DNA from: Mucilaginibacter sp. | GTDB taxonomy: Bacteria > Bacteroidota > Bacteroidia > Sphingobacteriales > Sphingobacteriaceae | DNA: 32,185 bases | Direction: 5' to 3' | Assembly (NCBI GenBank): GCA_016763755.1 | Contig: JAESTD010000339.1 | Location: 1 to 32,185 of the forward strand | In this document: positions 7,975-17,268 of the stretch, one piece after another | Layout of the letters: the number at the start of each line of letters is the position of its first letter | How positions within the stretch are numbered: the first letter of the stretch is position 1 | The notes under the pieces: generated by a model | What the model was told of the DNA's origin: nothing | The model's database searches: none | The model's input: only the letters and a program-made list of their open reading frames with translations | Position numbers and translations under genes: made by a program

Positions 7975-9035
7975 AAATACTCATCGTTGCCGGTCCTTCC
8001 GTTTCGCTTCGTGAGCCCTTTAACGGCGGTACCGAAGCCTTTATCGTAGAGCATGCCAATCAATTAGTAACGCTCGGGCATGACGTCGATGTAATAGCAA
8101 AGGATGCTGATGAGAAAAATCTTTTCCATGTGATCGCTTTTCCTGAAAGCCCGCTTAGTATGAAGGATGACTCATACCGGCCGGTTACCGAAGAGCAGGG
8201 ACAAGCGCATTTTCAGTCGCTTCAGTATGGTACTTTTGATGTTAGTGCTTATGACGTTATTCACTACAATTCTTATGTACCGGAAATATATGCCATCGGC
8301 GCACTTTTTGATAAACCTGCCGTACTAACGTTACATTTGCCGCCAAGCGAAAGGTTTGCGTTGCTATACCAGTTTTTTACCAAACATGCGCCGGTAACTC
8401 CTATCGCCATATCCGACCGGATGAGCCGGCAATGGCAAACTGTTCTTGACCAGGATATAGAGGTTGTTCTCAACGGTATACCCCTCGGAAAATGGAAGGT
8501 TAAACCAAGAAATGAACAGGGGTACTTATTATGGAGCGGGCGCATAGCAAAGGAAAAAAATATTGAAGCTGCCATACAATTGGCTACCCATTTAAAGCAA
8601 CCGCTTAAAATTGTCGGTGCTGTTTTTGACGATGCTTATTTTCGTGATTGTGTGCAGCCGCACTTAAAAGGAAATATCGAATATTTGGAACACCTATCCC
8701 AGCAACAGCTAAGTGAGGTGGTGGCTGGCGCTTCTGCTTTTTTAGCGACTGCCACCTGGGAGGAACCTTTTGGCCTGAGCACGGTAGAAATGCTTGCGAG
8801 CGGCCTCCCGGTTGTAGGATTTAACACAGCTATCCCTACTGAATTGCGACACGACAAAGTGTCAATAGCCGTCGATTCGAATAAGTGGGAAGATCTTGTT
8901 GCCCCATTAAATGAGTTGAAAAAAGTGAACCCTGAGGATTGCAGGGCCTTTGCAGCCTCCTTCGATGTTATTAAAACAGTTGCCGGATATGTCAACGTTT
9001 ACAGGCGTATTGCCGGAAATAAGTTAATACAATGA
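7971..9035 (+). CDS. glycosyltransferase family 4 protein (third paralog)
   Basis: A 354-residue GT-B fold transferase closely resembling the first paralog: MKILIVAGPSVSLREPFNGG, TEAFIVEHANQLVTLGHDVDVI, LWSGRIAKEKN (R191, K195) and EX7E as E265-PFGLSTV-E273 then MLASGLPVVGFNTAIP. Compared with paralog one it has a longer insertion at ~60-95. It overlaps both neighbours by 4 bp (7971-7974 and 9032-9035). The shared N-terminal and C-terminal motifs with paralog one, but not paralog two, suggest duplication with an older GT4 between them. Substrates cannot be inferred. Confidence 0.92.
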   Translation: MKILIVAGPSVSLREPFNGGTEAFIVEHANQLVTLGHDVDVIAKDADEKNLFHVIAFPESPLSMKDDSYRPVTEEQGQAHFQSLQYGTFDVSAYDVIHYNSYVPEIYAIGALFDKPAVLTLHLPPSERFALLYQFFTKHAPVTPIAISDRMSRQWQTVLDQDIEVVLNGIPLGKWKVKPRNEQGYLLWSGRIAKEKNIEAAIQLATHLKQPLKIVGAVFDDAYFRDCVQPHLKGNIEYLEHLSQQQLSEVVAGASAFLATATWEEPFGLSTVEMLASGLPVVGFNTAIPTELRHDKVSIAVDSNKWEDLVAPLNELKKVNPEDCRAFAASFDVIKTVAGYVNVYRRIAGNKLIQ

Positions 9036-10057
9036 AGCCTGTAATATTCTATTTTGTACATGCACATGGAAACGGACACCGGGCTACTTTTAATATGCTG
9101 TACCCGGCATTATCGGCATATTTTAAGGTAATTGCTATAACTACCAACAGCGAGATAACAGCTTATCTCCATAGTAAATACCAGGTTGAAGTGGTGCAAC
9201 TGCCCCCGAAGTATCCCGTCGGCTACCACGTACCGGAGCACACCTTTTCCAGACCCTTTGAAGTAACACCCTACGCCGTTGAGCCGGCAAACCGGGCAAG
9301 AGCGCTGGCTGATGCGATCCTTCACTATCAACCAAAAACTTTTTATTGTGATGGCGTGCCCGAGCTGGCTATCCTGGTTCGCGGAATGGGTGTACCCGTT
9401 GTTTTGGTACACCTGCCCGGAAACATCATGAGCGACCCAACGCAGGTGTTCGCCCATCAGTTAGCGGATCATATCATCGCCCATTTCCCGGAAAAATTAG
9501 AACAGCCCGACTACCAATTTGGGGCTAAGACTTTCTATAGCGGATACATCTCTCAATACGCAGACCGAAAATTTAGTAATGACCAGTATGCTAACAGCAA
9601 TGAAATTACTATTTTGCTAGGTTATGATAATTACGATGAGCAAGTGCTGAGCAACATTACCGCTGATAATCATGCAACATTCACGATTGTCGGCAATAAA
9701 AACCATTACAATTTAAGGGACAATTGCAAACAACTTGGACGGGTTGCTGACATCAGCACGGCTATTGTCGGCGACGTGGTCATATCGGCCGCGGGCCAAA
9801 ATACGATCGCAGAGCTCTTGTCATTGAACAAAAGTTTGGTGCTGCTTCCCGAGCCGAGACCTTATTACGAGCAGGACGTACACGCACAGGTATTGGTCAA
9901 AAATAACGTAGCGCTGCTGGCCCGCGAAAATTTTAGTGCTTTGCAATGGCAGGACGTACTATCCAAAGCAAAATATTTTAAAGCTTCAAATACGTATCTG
10001 GTGAATCGATCTGGGCCCAAAATGATTGCACAAAAACTACAAGAGTGGTATGCGTAA
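9032..10057 (+). CDS. MurG-like (GT28-type) glycosyltransferase
   Basis: A 341-residue GT-B protein of a different type from its neighbours. The N-terminus MKPVIFYFVHAHGNGHRATF carries the HGNGHR loop typical of MurG/diacylglycerol glucosyltransferase-like enzymes. The donor-binding half includes VVISAAGQNTIAELLSLNKS (E261) and LVLLPEPRPYYEQDVHAQVL, matching the GT28 C-terminal motif. Sequence around the acceptor site is not MurG-like, and true murG lies in the dcw cluster in other bacteria, so this is an accessory transferase. It overlaps the third GT4 by 4 bp and the GT2 gene by 8 bp. It may use a UDP-sugar donor by family analogy. Confidence 0.85.
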   Translation: MKPVIFYFVHAHGNGHRATFNMLYPALSAYFKVIAITTNSEITAYLHSKYQVEVVQLPPKYPVGYHVPEHTFSRPFEVTPYAVEPANRARALADAILHYQPKTFYCDGVPELAILVRGMGVPVVLVHLPGNIMSDPTQVFAHQLADHIIAHFPEKLEQPDYQFGAKTFYSGYISQYADRKFSNDQYANSNEITILLGYDNYDEQVLSNITADNHATFTIVGNKNHYNLRDNCKQLGRVADISTAIVGDVVISAAGQNTIAELLSLNKSLVLLPEPRPYYEQDVHAQVLVKNNVALLARENFSALQWQDVLSKAKYFKASNTYLVNRSGPKMIAQKLQEWYA

Positions 10058-10883
10058 TTTTAGTGTGGTTACCCTTGTTAAAGGGAGGCGAAAGCAATTG
10101 GCCAATCTCCTTCAATCAATTATGGCATCTACTCTTTTGCCATTTGATGTGCAGGTAATTTGTATGGATAACCTAGAAGGTATCATAACGCCCCGCGGTT
10201 TAGATGTAAATCTTCATCTGATCAACGACATCCATCATTTACCCCTGGCTGCTGCAAGAAATGCAGGGATAGCGGCCACAAAAACTGATAATGTCATATT
10301 TGTTGATGCAGACTGCCTTGTATCGCCAACGTTATTCGAAAGTATGCTTGCACCTCTTTCGACAGAAACCATTATCACAGCTTACCCTTTGTACCTCAGC
10401 CAAGTGCCTGACAACGGGACTTTTACTATGTTAAAACCACAGGCAGTTCACCACCCCTCACGTCAAAGCATACCCGCCGGCCGGCCGGTTGATCATTTGC
10501 AATTCTGGTCGCTGATCTTTGCCGTTCGAAAGCTTACGTTTCAAAAGCTTGGCGGCTTTGACGAAAAATTTGTGGGATACGGCGCAGAAGATACAGATTT
10601 TGCAATGACGTTTAACGAGGCGAATATGAAGCTGATTTTTGTAAAAGACTACGTACTGCATCAGTACCATGATAAATACGATCCGCCATTGAATTACTTT
10701 GAGTCTATCATAAAAAATGCCAAGCGCTACAAGCAAAAATGGGATGTATTACCCATGCGCCGCTGGTTATCCGCATTCGAAAACATGGGTCTTATCACCA
10801 TCGACGCTGACGACCAAATAACCGTTCACAGCAATCCTACCGGCGAGCAGGTTAAAAATTGTATATCCAAAAATCCGTATTAA
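10050..10883 (+). CDS. glycosyltransferase family 2 protein with galactosyltransferase-type C-terminal motif
   Basis: A 277-residue GT-A fold inverting transferase. The nucleotide-binding N-terminus is FSVVTLVKGRRKQLANLLQS, the HLPLAAARNAGIAAT segment is typical of GT2, and the DXD metal site is D86-A-D88 in VIFVDADCLV. GGFDEKFVGYGAEDTDF (168-184) matches the glyco_transf_7C motif seen in chondroitin polymerase-type and beta-galactosyl/N-acetylgalactosaminyl transferases. The ATG at 10050 is preferred because the frame begins cleanly with MRNFSVV and overlaps the previous stop by 8 bp; an upstream TTG at 10026 would add eight polar residues of no evident use. The stop is interlocked with the convergent permease stop. 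Confidence 0.87.
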   Translation: MRNFSVVTLVKGRRKQLANLLQSIMASTLLPFDVQVICMDNLEGIITPRGLDVNLHLINDIHHLPLAAARNAGIAATKTDNVIFVDADCLVSPTLFESMLAPLSTETIITAYPLYLSQVPDNGTFTMLKPQAVHHPSRQSIPAGRPVDHLQFWSLIFAVRKLTFQKLGGFDEKFVGYGAEDTDFAMTFNEANMKLIFVKDYVLHQYHDKYDPPLNYFESIIKNAKRYKQKWDVLPMRRWLSAFENMGLITIDADDQITVHSNPTGEQVKNCISKNPY

Positions 10884-12220
10884 TAAACTTCTTCCTTAAG
10901 CGGTTCGATACTTTGGTTTTCCATATCCTCAATTTGCTGTTCTAATTGTTTGATATTTAAAACACTGAGATTAACGGCACATAACACCATCATAACCGCA
11001 AAAAACACAAAAGAAATTTCCCAGCTAAAATTATTTTTAACCGGGCTGATCAAAGCAGCCCCAACCATAGACCCTACAGCGCCTATCGTCATATAAAAAG
11101 TAAACTGGCTGGCAGACACCCGCTTTGAGCAGCATTGGATGGCAATAGCGAATACGCCGATTTTCGCAAAGGCGTTCACCCACCTGTACACCACAATATA
11201 CCCATACAAATAGTTACTTTCTTTCCAATATTGGTGTAATGTACTTAAAAGCAAAGTTTGGGCACAGATAAAGAAGAAGTACACATAGATCATCCGCTTC
11301 ATCCCGAAGCGCTCGATCAGCCAGCCGCCAAGCAAAATGCCTGCAACGCCGCCGGTAAGGTCGGCAACGGCAAACGTGTTTGAGTAATAAACATGGCTCC
11401 ACCCGGTCACTTTTACGGCAAAAATGGGCAGCAGCTTTTCGAAATAATTGTATGCTCCCTGGGAAAGGAATAACAACAGGGCCAGTAAAAAGGCATTTTT
11501 TAAGCTAAATGCTGCATATAACGACCGGTACATTTCCACCCAACTATTGATCTGGATCTCTTGGTTGGCTTTATTTGCCTGCCCGTCCGACCATGGCAAT
11601 AGTCGCTCTTCGGGATGCTCCTTTATCAGAATGGGCACCAGGGTGACCAACCCTACCATTATACCGATGGTAGCCGTAGAAACGAAGAAATCATAGCGCT
11701 CTAACAAAAAGGTACTAAGCGCTAGTGCACAGGAGCTGCCGATCATCCTTGCACCGCCCATGAATGCATTGGCCCGGGCTTGCTCTTCTGCAGGGATATT
11801 GTCTACCGCGAGCCCGTCGGTCGCTGCATCCTGAGCAGCCCCGAAGACCGATACCAGAAATCCACCGGCGACCAGCAGTGATAAATTATTCAAAGGGTCA
11901 TTGACAGATGACATGACCAGCAAACTTAAAAACAACCCGAGTTGACATAGGATTACCCATGGGCGCTTACGTCCCATGGGTAAAAAAGTATACCGGTCCA
12001 TCATCGGGGCTATGAAAAACTTAAAGGTCCAGGGCATCGCACAAGCCACATCAAAAGCCCCGATTTCCGTGACGGATTTATTATTCATTGCCATCCAAGC
12101 CGGGATCCCTATAAAAAGGATGCCCATGGGCAGACCTTCTGCGAAATAAAGCGCAATAAATGTAAAATACCTGAGCCGGCTGCGCTCCGCTAAAGAAGGA
12201 AATCTGATTTTTGATATCAT
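10880..12220 (-). CDS. MFS permease, AmpG/PAT-like
   Basis: A 446-residue inner-membrane transporter with about 12 hydrophobic helices. It opens FIALYFAEGLPMGILFIGIPAW and contains APMMDRYTFLPMGRKRPWVILCQLG (the MFS A-like loop) and VFGAAQDAATDGLAVDNIP, which matches the (A/T)QD...D motif of AmpG and acetyl-CoA transporter-type (PAT) permeases. AmpG imports anhydromuropeptides, but the family is broad. It begins 20 bp after the SusD stop, so it is the third gene of a susC-susD-permease operon and probably moves the imported ligand from periplasm to cytoplasm. The C-terminal tail is acidic (QLEQQIEDMENQSIEPLKEE). Its stop overlaps the GT2 stop. Confidence 0.85.
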   Translation of the reverse strand: MISKIRFPSLAERSRLRYFTFIALYFAEGLPMGILFIGIPAWMAMNNKSVTEIGAFDVACAMPWTFKFFIAPMMDRYTFLPMGRKRPWVILCQLGLFLSLLVMSSVNDPLNNLSLLVAGGFLVSVFGAAQDAATDGLAVDNIPAEEQARANAFMGGARMIGSSCALALSTFLLERYDFFVSTATIGIMVGLVTLVPILIKEHPEERLLPWSDGQANKANQEIQINSWVEMYRSLYAAFSLKNAFLLALLLFLSQGAYNYFEKLLPIFAVKVTGWSHVYYSNTFAVADLTGGVAGILLGGWLIERFGMKRMIYVYFFFICAQTLLLSTLHQYWKESNYLYGYIVVYRWVNAFAKIGVFAIAIQCCSKRVSASQFTFYMTIGAVGSMVGAALISPVKNNFSWEISFVFFAVMMVLCAVNLSVLNIKQLEQQIEDMENQSIEPLKEEVY

Positions 12221-12240
12221 ATGAAAATTGATCTTCTACT

Positions 12241-13671
12241 TTAAGGAAATACAGGAAGTTTCGTGAATTGATCGGGTAGTGGTTTGGGTACATTAGGATT
12301 CGTATTGATCTCCACCTGTGGGTATATAAAACGTTGCGGTTTTTGCGTGCCGGTATTTAACGGTATAGGCAGCTGCACGACAGGAACTGCACTGGCAAGG
12401 CGGCGATAGTCATTAAAGGCCTCATACTGCATCAGGAAACAAATGTAACGTTGCGAAATGATCTCGTACAGCAAAGCTGCCTGCAGATCAGTTGTCTTGA
12501 TGTTATTTGCCAAACCTACCGGTCCGAAATCAGCAAGGGTATAAGCATCATACTTCCTGCCATCGCTGCCAAACCTCCCCCCATTAAACATACCATTGTT
12601 CAAGTTCGCTCTGATACTGTTTAAGGAGCTTAAAGCATCAGCCAATTGTCCAAGCCTGGCCTCCGCTTCTGCGAGGATCAATTGATTTTCATAATAGGTG
12701 ATCAATGGATGCGAGGCATTATTAACAAAGGCACCATCAACGGTATTACCATCAAGACTATTGGTTGCAGTGAGACCCCGCTTAAAGAAATAATTATACA
12801 AGGCGGTTTCGTCTGTTTTGGTGTTGGCAGAACCTATGCGCGATTGCATCAGCTTTGGCAGGTAAGCGCCGTCAAATCCGGCGTCTCCGATGCGCGACAC
12901 CGCGAAAAAATCGTAGTTCTGGTTGATGTCAACACCTATGGCTGTACCGTGAGGCATGAGCGCATCGGCTGCCGGTGATGCTATCCCCCGTTGGGCAAAT
13001 TGTATGGCCTGAGTGTAATGACCGGTGTGCAGGTATAAGCGTGCTTTTAAAGTATTGGCAGCCGCCAGCCATTTTTTAATGTCGCCCTTGTAAATGAAAT
13101 CCTTGGCAGGGTATGCCGAACCTGTTGAAGCAGATAGATTGGTAATTGCTTGATCGAGTGTGGTTTGCAGTGTGGTATATACATCCTGCTGCTTATCAAA
13201 TACCGGGGTAGGGAAGCGTGCTGCGTCAAAAGCCTGGCGGTAAGGTACGTCGCCGTATAAGGCGGTGGCTTTGGCGATAACCATTGCCTCAAGGACCTGG
13301 CCAATACCTTTTCCCCAGGCATTGCCGACCGAATCCGCTTTTGATTGCATTAACCTTGCCTGGCCGGCCACCGCGTATAAAGGGCTCCAGGAAAAATTTT
13401 GTGCTGAGACAATGTATTGCGCGTATCCCAAGTGCGCACGGGCTAGGCCATTGAGTTCGCCGGCCCACATAGAGGCTATGCGTACGTCGGTATCCTCGTG
13501 CAGTAAGCCTACACCCAACAGGGTACCGCCCATTAACGTCGGCAAGTCCACGTTGGTAACCGCGTTTGGGTTGGTGTTGATGTCGGGGTTTTCGAATATT
13601 TTTTTGCAGCTGCTGAGCAGGCCGACCGTAAATGCGGCAAATATTAGGATAACAGTTGTAAATTTCTTCAT
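12241..13671 (-). CDS. SusD/RagB-family outer-membrane lipoprotein (SusD-like, PF12771 type)
   Basis: A 476-residue surface lipoprotein partner of the upstream SusC. The signal peptide MKKFTTVILIFAAFTVGLLSS ends in a lipobox with Cys22, followed by KKIFENPDINTNPNAV, the typical start of the SusD-like PF12771 group. TPR-like helical segments are visible (KALGDVPY-like ATALYGDVPYRQAFD, WLAAANTLKARLYLHTG, ITYYENQLILAEAEARLGQ). The C-terminal RFIYPQVEINTNP is characteristic of the group. The ATG at 13671 is preferred; seven upstream codons from 13692 would disrupt the signal peptide. It lies 27 bp after susC and 20 bp before the permease. Ligand unknown. Confidence 0.92.
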   Translation of the reverse strand: MKKFTTVILIFAAFTVGLLSSCKKIFENPDINTNPNAVTNVDLPTLMGGTLLGVGLLHEDTDVRIASMWAGELNGLARAHLGYAQYIVSAQNFSWSPLYAVAGQARLMQSKADSVGNAWGKGIGQVLEAMVIAKATALYGDVPYRQAFDAARFPTPVFDKQQDVYTTLQTTLDQAITNLSASTGSAYPAKDFIYKGDIKKWLAAANTLKARLYLHTGHYTQAIQFAQRGIASPAADALMPHGTAIGVDINQNYDFFAVSRIGDAGFDGAYLPKLMQSRIGSANTKTDETALYNYFFKRGLTATNSLDGNTVDGAFVNNASHPLITYYENQLILAEAEARLGQLADALSSLNSIRANLNNGMFNGGRFGSDGRKYDAYTLADFGPVGLANNIKTTDLQAALLYEIISQRYICFLMQYEAFNDYRRLASAVPVVQLPIPLNTGTQKPQRFIYPQVEINTNPNVPKPLPDQFTKLPVFP

Positions 13672-13698
13672 GTTTATTTCAATGCAGATCAAAATGGA

Positions 13699-16600
13699 TT
13701 AATACCTGATTTGTAACGAGAAAAGGAACGAGCGGGTATTAGGGTTGTTGAACCAATCCTGCCCGCGGGACAAACCTGCCCCGGTGACGTTAGTCTCCGG
13801 ATCAACGCCGCTATATTTTGTCCACAGCACCAGGTTCCTTCCGGTAATGCTAAAGTCTACCGCAGCCAGGTGTGTCAAGTGTTGAAAGGCGGGCGAGTTC
13901 AACGTGTAGCTTAAGGTCACCTCGCGCAAACGCGTAGCGCTGCCGTCTTCCACAAACTGTTTGTATGACGCCGTATTGCTGGCCGAGCCACGTCCCTGCC
14001 ACCAGGCCTGGTTAATCGCCACGGGCCCGCCGCCGAAGTCGGTTATATAACCCTGGAACGAGGTGCCGGCCGGTATCAGGGCACCGGTGACATCCCGCAC
14101 ACCTCCTGCAGGTGAAACCGCCACCTTACCCTGATCACCATGTGTACCTTTACTGTACAGGGAGCCACGTGTTCCGTTAAATATGGAGTTGCCCGCAACG
14201 CGGCTGAATAGCACGTATAGCGATATCTTTTGATAGGATAAGGTGTTGCCCAAGCCGCCTTGCCACTTTGGATTGGGGTTGCCTACGACCTCGTTACGGA
14301 TACCGGGTTGTGGGAAGCCATTGCCATCCAGGATGTATTTGCCTGATCCGTCTTTTAGGAAATCGGTAGAATAGAAAACCCCGAACTGCTGACCGGGAAT
14401 GAGCGAAGCCAGCCCTAAAAATGCATCGGGCAAGGTATATACGGTAGCGCCGGCTAAAGAATTTACTTTGCTGCGGTTGGCAGAAAAGTTGGCTGATATA
14501 TTCCACCGGAAAGCATTCCGGCTGATCACATCTGCCCCGGCCTCAAGCTCAATACCTTTGTTCGATAACACGGCCGCGTTGGTGTTCCTTACGGTAAAAC
14601 CGGTTTCATTCGGCACATTAAGCGAGAGGATCACATCTTTGGTTCTATTGGTATAAACCGTTGCCGAAAAGGTTACCCTGCTTTTAAACATGCGCATATC
14701 GAGGCCCAGTTCTGTTTCCGTTTTACGCTCCGGCTTTAAATAATCGTTGCCTTGTACAAAGCTGCGGCTGTAGCCCCCGCCGTAAAGCGCACTGGCCGAT
14801 GATAGCCCGCGGGTAAAGGTATCGCCATATACGGCAGGGTTAAAAGCTGTAAAATTTTGATAAGGCTGCGGCTGGATACCCACTTGTCCCCAGGTCGCGC
14901 GGAACTTAGCGAAGTTAAGAAAGGATATCCGGCTAAAGGCTTTAAGTTTGGTGAGTTGCCAGGCCAGTGCCGCCGATGGAAAGAAGAAGCTGCTGTTTGT
15001 CTTGTTTCCAAAGGTAGATGCACTTTCGTTGCGACCGGTTAAAGTAAGGTAAAACATATCAAGCGCTTCTGCTTCTGTTTGCAAATAATAAGCATAAGTT
15101 CTGATGAGCGAGGTGGTATTGCCCGCAACCAGGTTTGAGTTAAGCGCATTGGTTAATATATCCGGGGCGGTAGGCACAATTAAGTTTGATATCGCGTCTG
15201 AACGTGTGCTGCGGCGCCTGTTATTGTAGTTAAAGCCGGCAAGTAATGATCCCTTAAACTTATCGCTCCAGCTTTTGTGAGCGCTTGCAAAAACATCGCT
15301 GTTAAACTGCTTTTCCATCAGCAGATTTTTGGATAGATAACCGTTTAAGAAAGTGGCCGAATTGCGCGCAAAACGCTCGGTGCGGTCATCTGTGTAGTTA
15401 TCAATACCCGTGCGGCCGGTGATGCTAAGCCAGTTGGTGGGTGTAACGTTTAATTCAAGCGTTCCGGTTATCCGGTCCACATCACTGCTGTTGCGGTTAT
15501 TATACAGGTTCCAAACAGGATTGGCATAAATGGTGCCGAGGTCTTTACCTAAGGGGTTACGGTAGGATACATGCGCATTCTGGAACATTTCACCGGTAAC
15601 ACTTGTGTAGGTACCTGTATAATAGCGGTTGTCAAAATCGGCAGGGGTACGCGTTGCACCGAGCATCAGGCCGTCCACATTGTCCCCTTCTTGGTTGCGC
15701 TGCGAACTGGTTTTTGAATAGCCGATATTGGCCGATCCCCGCAACCAGCTATTAAATTGTGTAGCGGCGTTAACGCGTGCGGTATTGCGCCCGTATTTAC
15801 TGAAAGCCTTTGCTATACCATCCTGGTTGAGATTTCCATAGCTCATTAAGAAACTTGATTTGCTGTCGCCGCCACTTAAGGTCAGGTTGTTTTCCCAAAA
15901 GTGCCCGGTCTGAAAAATGTCCTGATACCGACTATAGGTCTCGTTATCGTTTTTGCCGCCGTGCGGATTGGCCGCATTGCCCGCTTGGATGGCATAGCGC
16001 TGTGATCCGTCCTGAAAGGTAACATAACCCTGGTAACCCGCTTCACCGGGCGAAGTAATATAGGTATCGCCCCCACCGCTACGCGATGGTATAAAATCTC
16101 CGAAACTTAGTTTGTTACCCTGATTATAAAAACCACCCGTACCCTGACCGTATGTGGATTGCAAGGGGGGTAACTTATTGACGCGGTCAATAGAGAGGGT
16201 TGATTTATAGGTGATGTTTAATTTGCCATTTGTGTTTTTGCCGCGCTTGGTTTTAATAATGACAACGCCGTTTGCAGCACGCGTACCCCACAAGGCCGCA
16301 GCAGAAGCCCCCTTCAGCACCTCCATACTTTCGATGTCTTCAGGGTTGATATCATTAATGCGTGATTGCTGCACAATGCCATTCGCCGCTGCGGCGCCAA
16401 GATTATCATTCGAGTTGCTAACGGGCATGCCATCTACAATAAAAAGCGGTTGCGCATTACCATTGATGGTGTTTTGCCCGCGTACCTGGATATAGCCCCC
16501 CGAGCCGGGATCGCCTCCGTTCCGGGTTATCAGTACGCCGGAAAGCTTGCTGCTCATGCCTGTAAGCAAATTGGTCTCGCCGCTTTGAGCAACGTTTTTT

Positions 16601-16983
16601 CCTTTTACGGTTGAAACAGATGATGCAAATTTATCACGCTGGGTTTCAACGCCAATGGCATTGACAATTACCTCTTTTAATTGCCGGGTATCCGGCTTAA
16701 GCTGAACATTAATGATTTGTTGCTTGCCGACGCTTACTTCGGTTGCCTGCAAACCGATTTGGGAAAACACCAGCATCGCCTGGCTTGATGGAACGTTTAT
16801 TGAATATCCACCGGCGGCATCAGTAACAACACCGATTGTGGTTCCTTTCACATTAACGGTAACGCCGGGCAGTATCGCGCCGGTCTCATTTTCGCTAACC
16901 TTACCGCTGATCGTTATGCCTTGCGCAAAACTATTGAAAAATAAAAAATGGGCAACAATACCTAATAGTATAGTTTTGATCAT
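13699..16983 (-). CDS. SusC/RagA-family TonB-linked outer-membrane transporter
   Basis: A 1094-residue TonB-dependent transporter. A signal peptide (MIKTILLGIVAHFLFFNSFA) precedes a carboxypeptidase-regulatory-like domain (~22-105: ITISGKVSENETGAILPGVTVNVKG begins it), a plug with the SusC signature region (VRGQNTINGNAQPLFIVDGMP, ~167-187) and EVLKGASAAALWGTRAANGVVIIKTKRG-type sequence (~221-248), then a long beta-barrel ending LFSLQIRY with a terminal aromatic. There is no STN domain, so it should not signal through an anti-sigma factor. It is first in the operon with SusD and an MFS permease, and no glycoside hydrolase accompanies it, which fits uptake of a small ready-made ligand. Confidence 0.95.
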   Translation of the reverse strand: MIKTILLGIVAHFLFFNSFAQGITISGKVSENETGAILPGVTVNVKGTTIGVVTDAAGGYSINVPSSQAMLVFSQIGLQATEVSVGKQQIINVQLKPDTRQLKEVIVNAIGVETQRDKFASSVSTVKGKNVAQSGETNLLTGMSSKLSGVLITRNGGDPGSGGYIQVRGQNTINGNAQPLFIVDGMPVSNSNDNLGAAAANGIVQQSRINDINPEDIESMEVLKGASAAALWGTRAANGVVIIKTKRGKNTNGKLNITYKSTLSIDRVNKLPPLQSTYGQGTGGFYNQGNKLSFGDFIPSRSGGGDTYITSPGEAGYQGYVTFQDGSQRYAIQAGNAANPHGGKNDNETYSRYQDIFQTGHFWENNLTLSGGDSKSSFLMSYGNLNQDGIAKAFSKYGRNTARVNAATQFNSWLRGSANIGYSKTSSQRNQEGDNVDGLMLGATRTPADFDNRYYTGTYTSVTGEMFQNAHVSYRNPLGKDLGTIYANPVWNLYNNRNSSDVDRITGTLELNVTPTNWLSITGRTGIDNYTDDRTERFARNSATFLNGYLSKNLLMEKQFNSDVFASAHKSWSDKFKGSLLAGFNYNNRRRSTRSDAISNLIVPTAPDILTNALNSNLVAGNTTSLIRTYAYYLQTEAEALDMFYLTLTGRNESASTFGNKTNSSFFFPSAALAWQLTKLKAFSRISFLNFAKFRATWGQVGIQPQPYQNFTAFNPAVYGDTFTRGLSSASALYGGGYSRSFVQGNDYLKPERKTETELGLDMRMFKSRVTFSATVYTNRTKDVILSLNVPNETGFTVRNTNAAVLSNKGIELEAGADVISRNAFRWNISANFSANRSKVNSLAGATVYTLPDAFLGLASLIPGQQFGVFYSTDFLKDGSGKYILDGNGFPQPGIRNEVVGNPNPKWQGGLGNTLSYQKISLYVLFSRVAGNSIFNGTRGSLYSKGTHGDQGKVAVSPAGGVRDVTGALIPAGTSFQGYITDFGGGPVAINQAWWQGRGSASNTASYKQFVEDGSATRLREVTLSYTLNSPAFQHLTHLAAVDFSITGRNLVLWTKYSGVDPETNVTGAGLSRGQDWFNNPNTRSFLFSLQIRY

Positions 16984-17081
16984 AAGTAATATTTAGAAGT
17001 TGAATAAAAAATGAATCGTAGATACCTACTTCGAAAAGCTTAGCAGGGCTTTAATTCGTAGTGCAGCTAAAGGCAAATTGG

Positions 17082-17089
17082 CAAACTTA
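17082..17089 (-). promoter_or_regulatory. -7 promoter element of the minus-strand susC operon
   Basis: On the minus strand TAAGTTTG matches the TAnnTTTG consensus. Transcription would start near 17076, giving a ~92-nt leader. No TTG/TTTG is seen at -33, where AT-rich repeats lie instead, so activation by a bound protein is plausible. Confidence 0.45.
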
Positions 17090-17100
17090 TAAAATTTAAT

Positions 17101-17138
17101 TACTAATTTACTTAGTTGAATAGTAATTAATACTAATT
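17101..17138. promoter_or_regulatory. AT-rich direct and inverted repeats upstream of susC (candidate operator)
   Basis: TACTAATT occurs at 17101-17108 and 17131-17138, exactly 30 bp apart (about three helical turns). Between and overlapping them TAGTA-ATTAA-TACTA (17121-17135) forms an inverted repeat. The block starts 11 bp upstream of the minus-strand -7 element. It differs from the TTAACCC boxes at the other susC, so a different regulator is likely. Confidence 0.4.
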
Positions 17139-17268
17139 AATTACAACTCTTAGGAATGCAGTTTTTCTCAGCTAATGACGTAGGCGACCATTAGTTTTTA
17201 ATTTTCAAAATAATGTTTTATCAGGTAAGCTCAAAACCTATCCGGTACGCAGATTGTATTAGTTCAAT

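Noticed and set aside
10026-10049. TTG at 10026 as the GT2 start
   Set aside because: Adds eight residues before a natural GT2 N-terminus; the ATG at 10050 fits the compact overlap pattern of the operon.
9032-10057. Calling this gene murG
   Set aside because: Acceptor-side motifs differ and it sits in an accessory transferase operon rather than a cell-wall cluster.
13265-13702. Plus-strand frame of 145 codons opposite susD
   Set aside because: Antisense shadow of a well-supported SusD gene with no family resemblance of its own.
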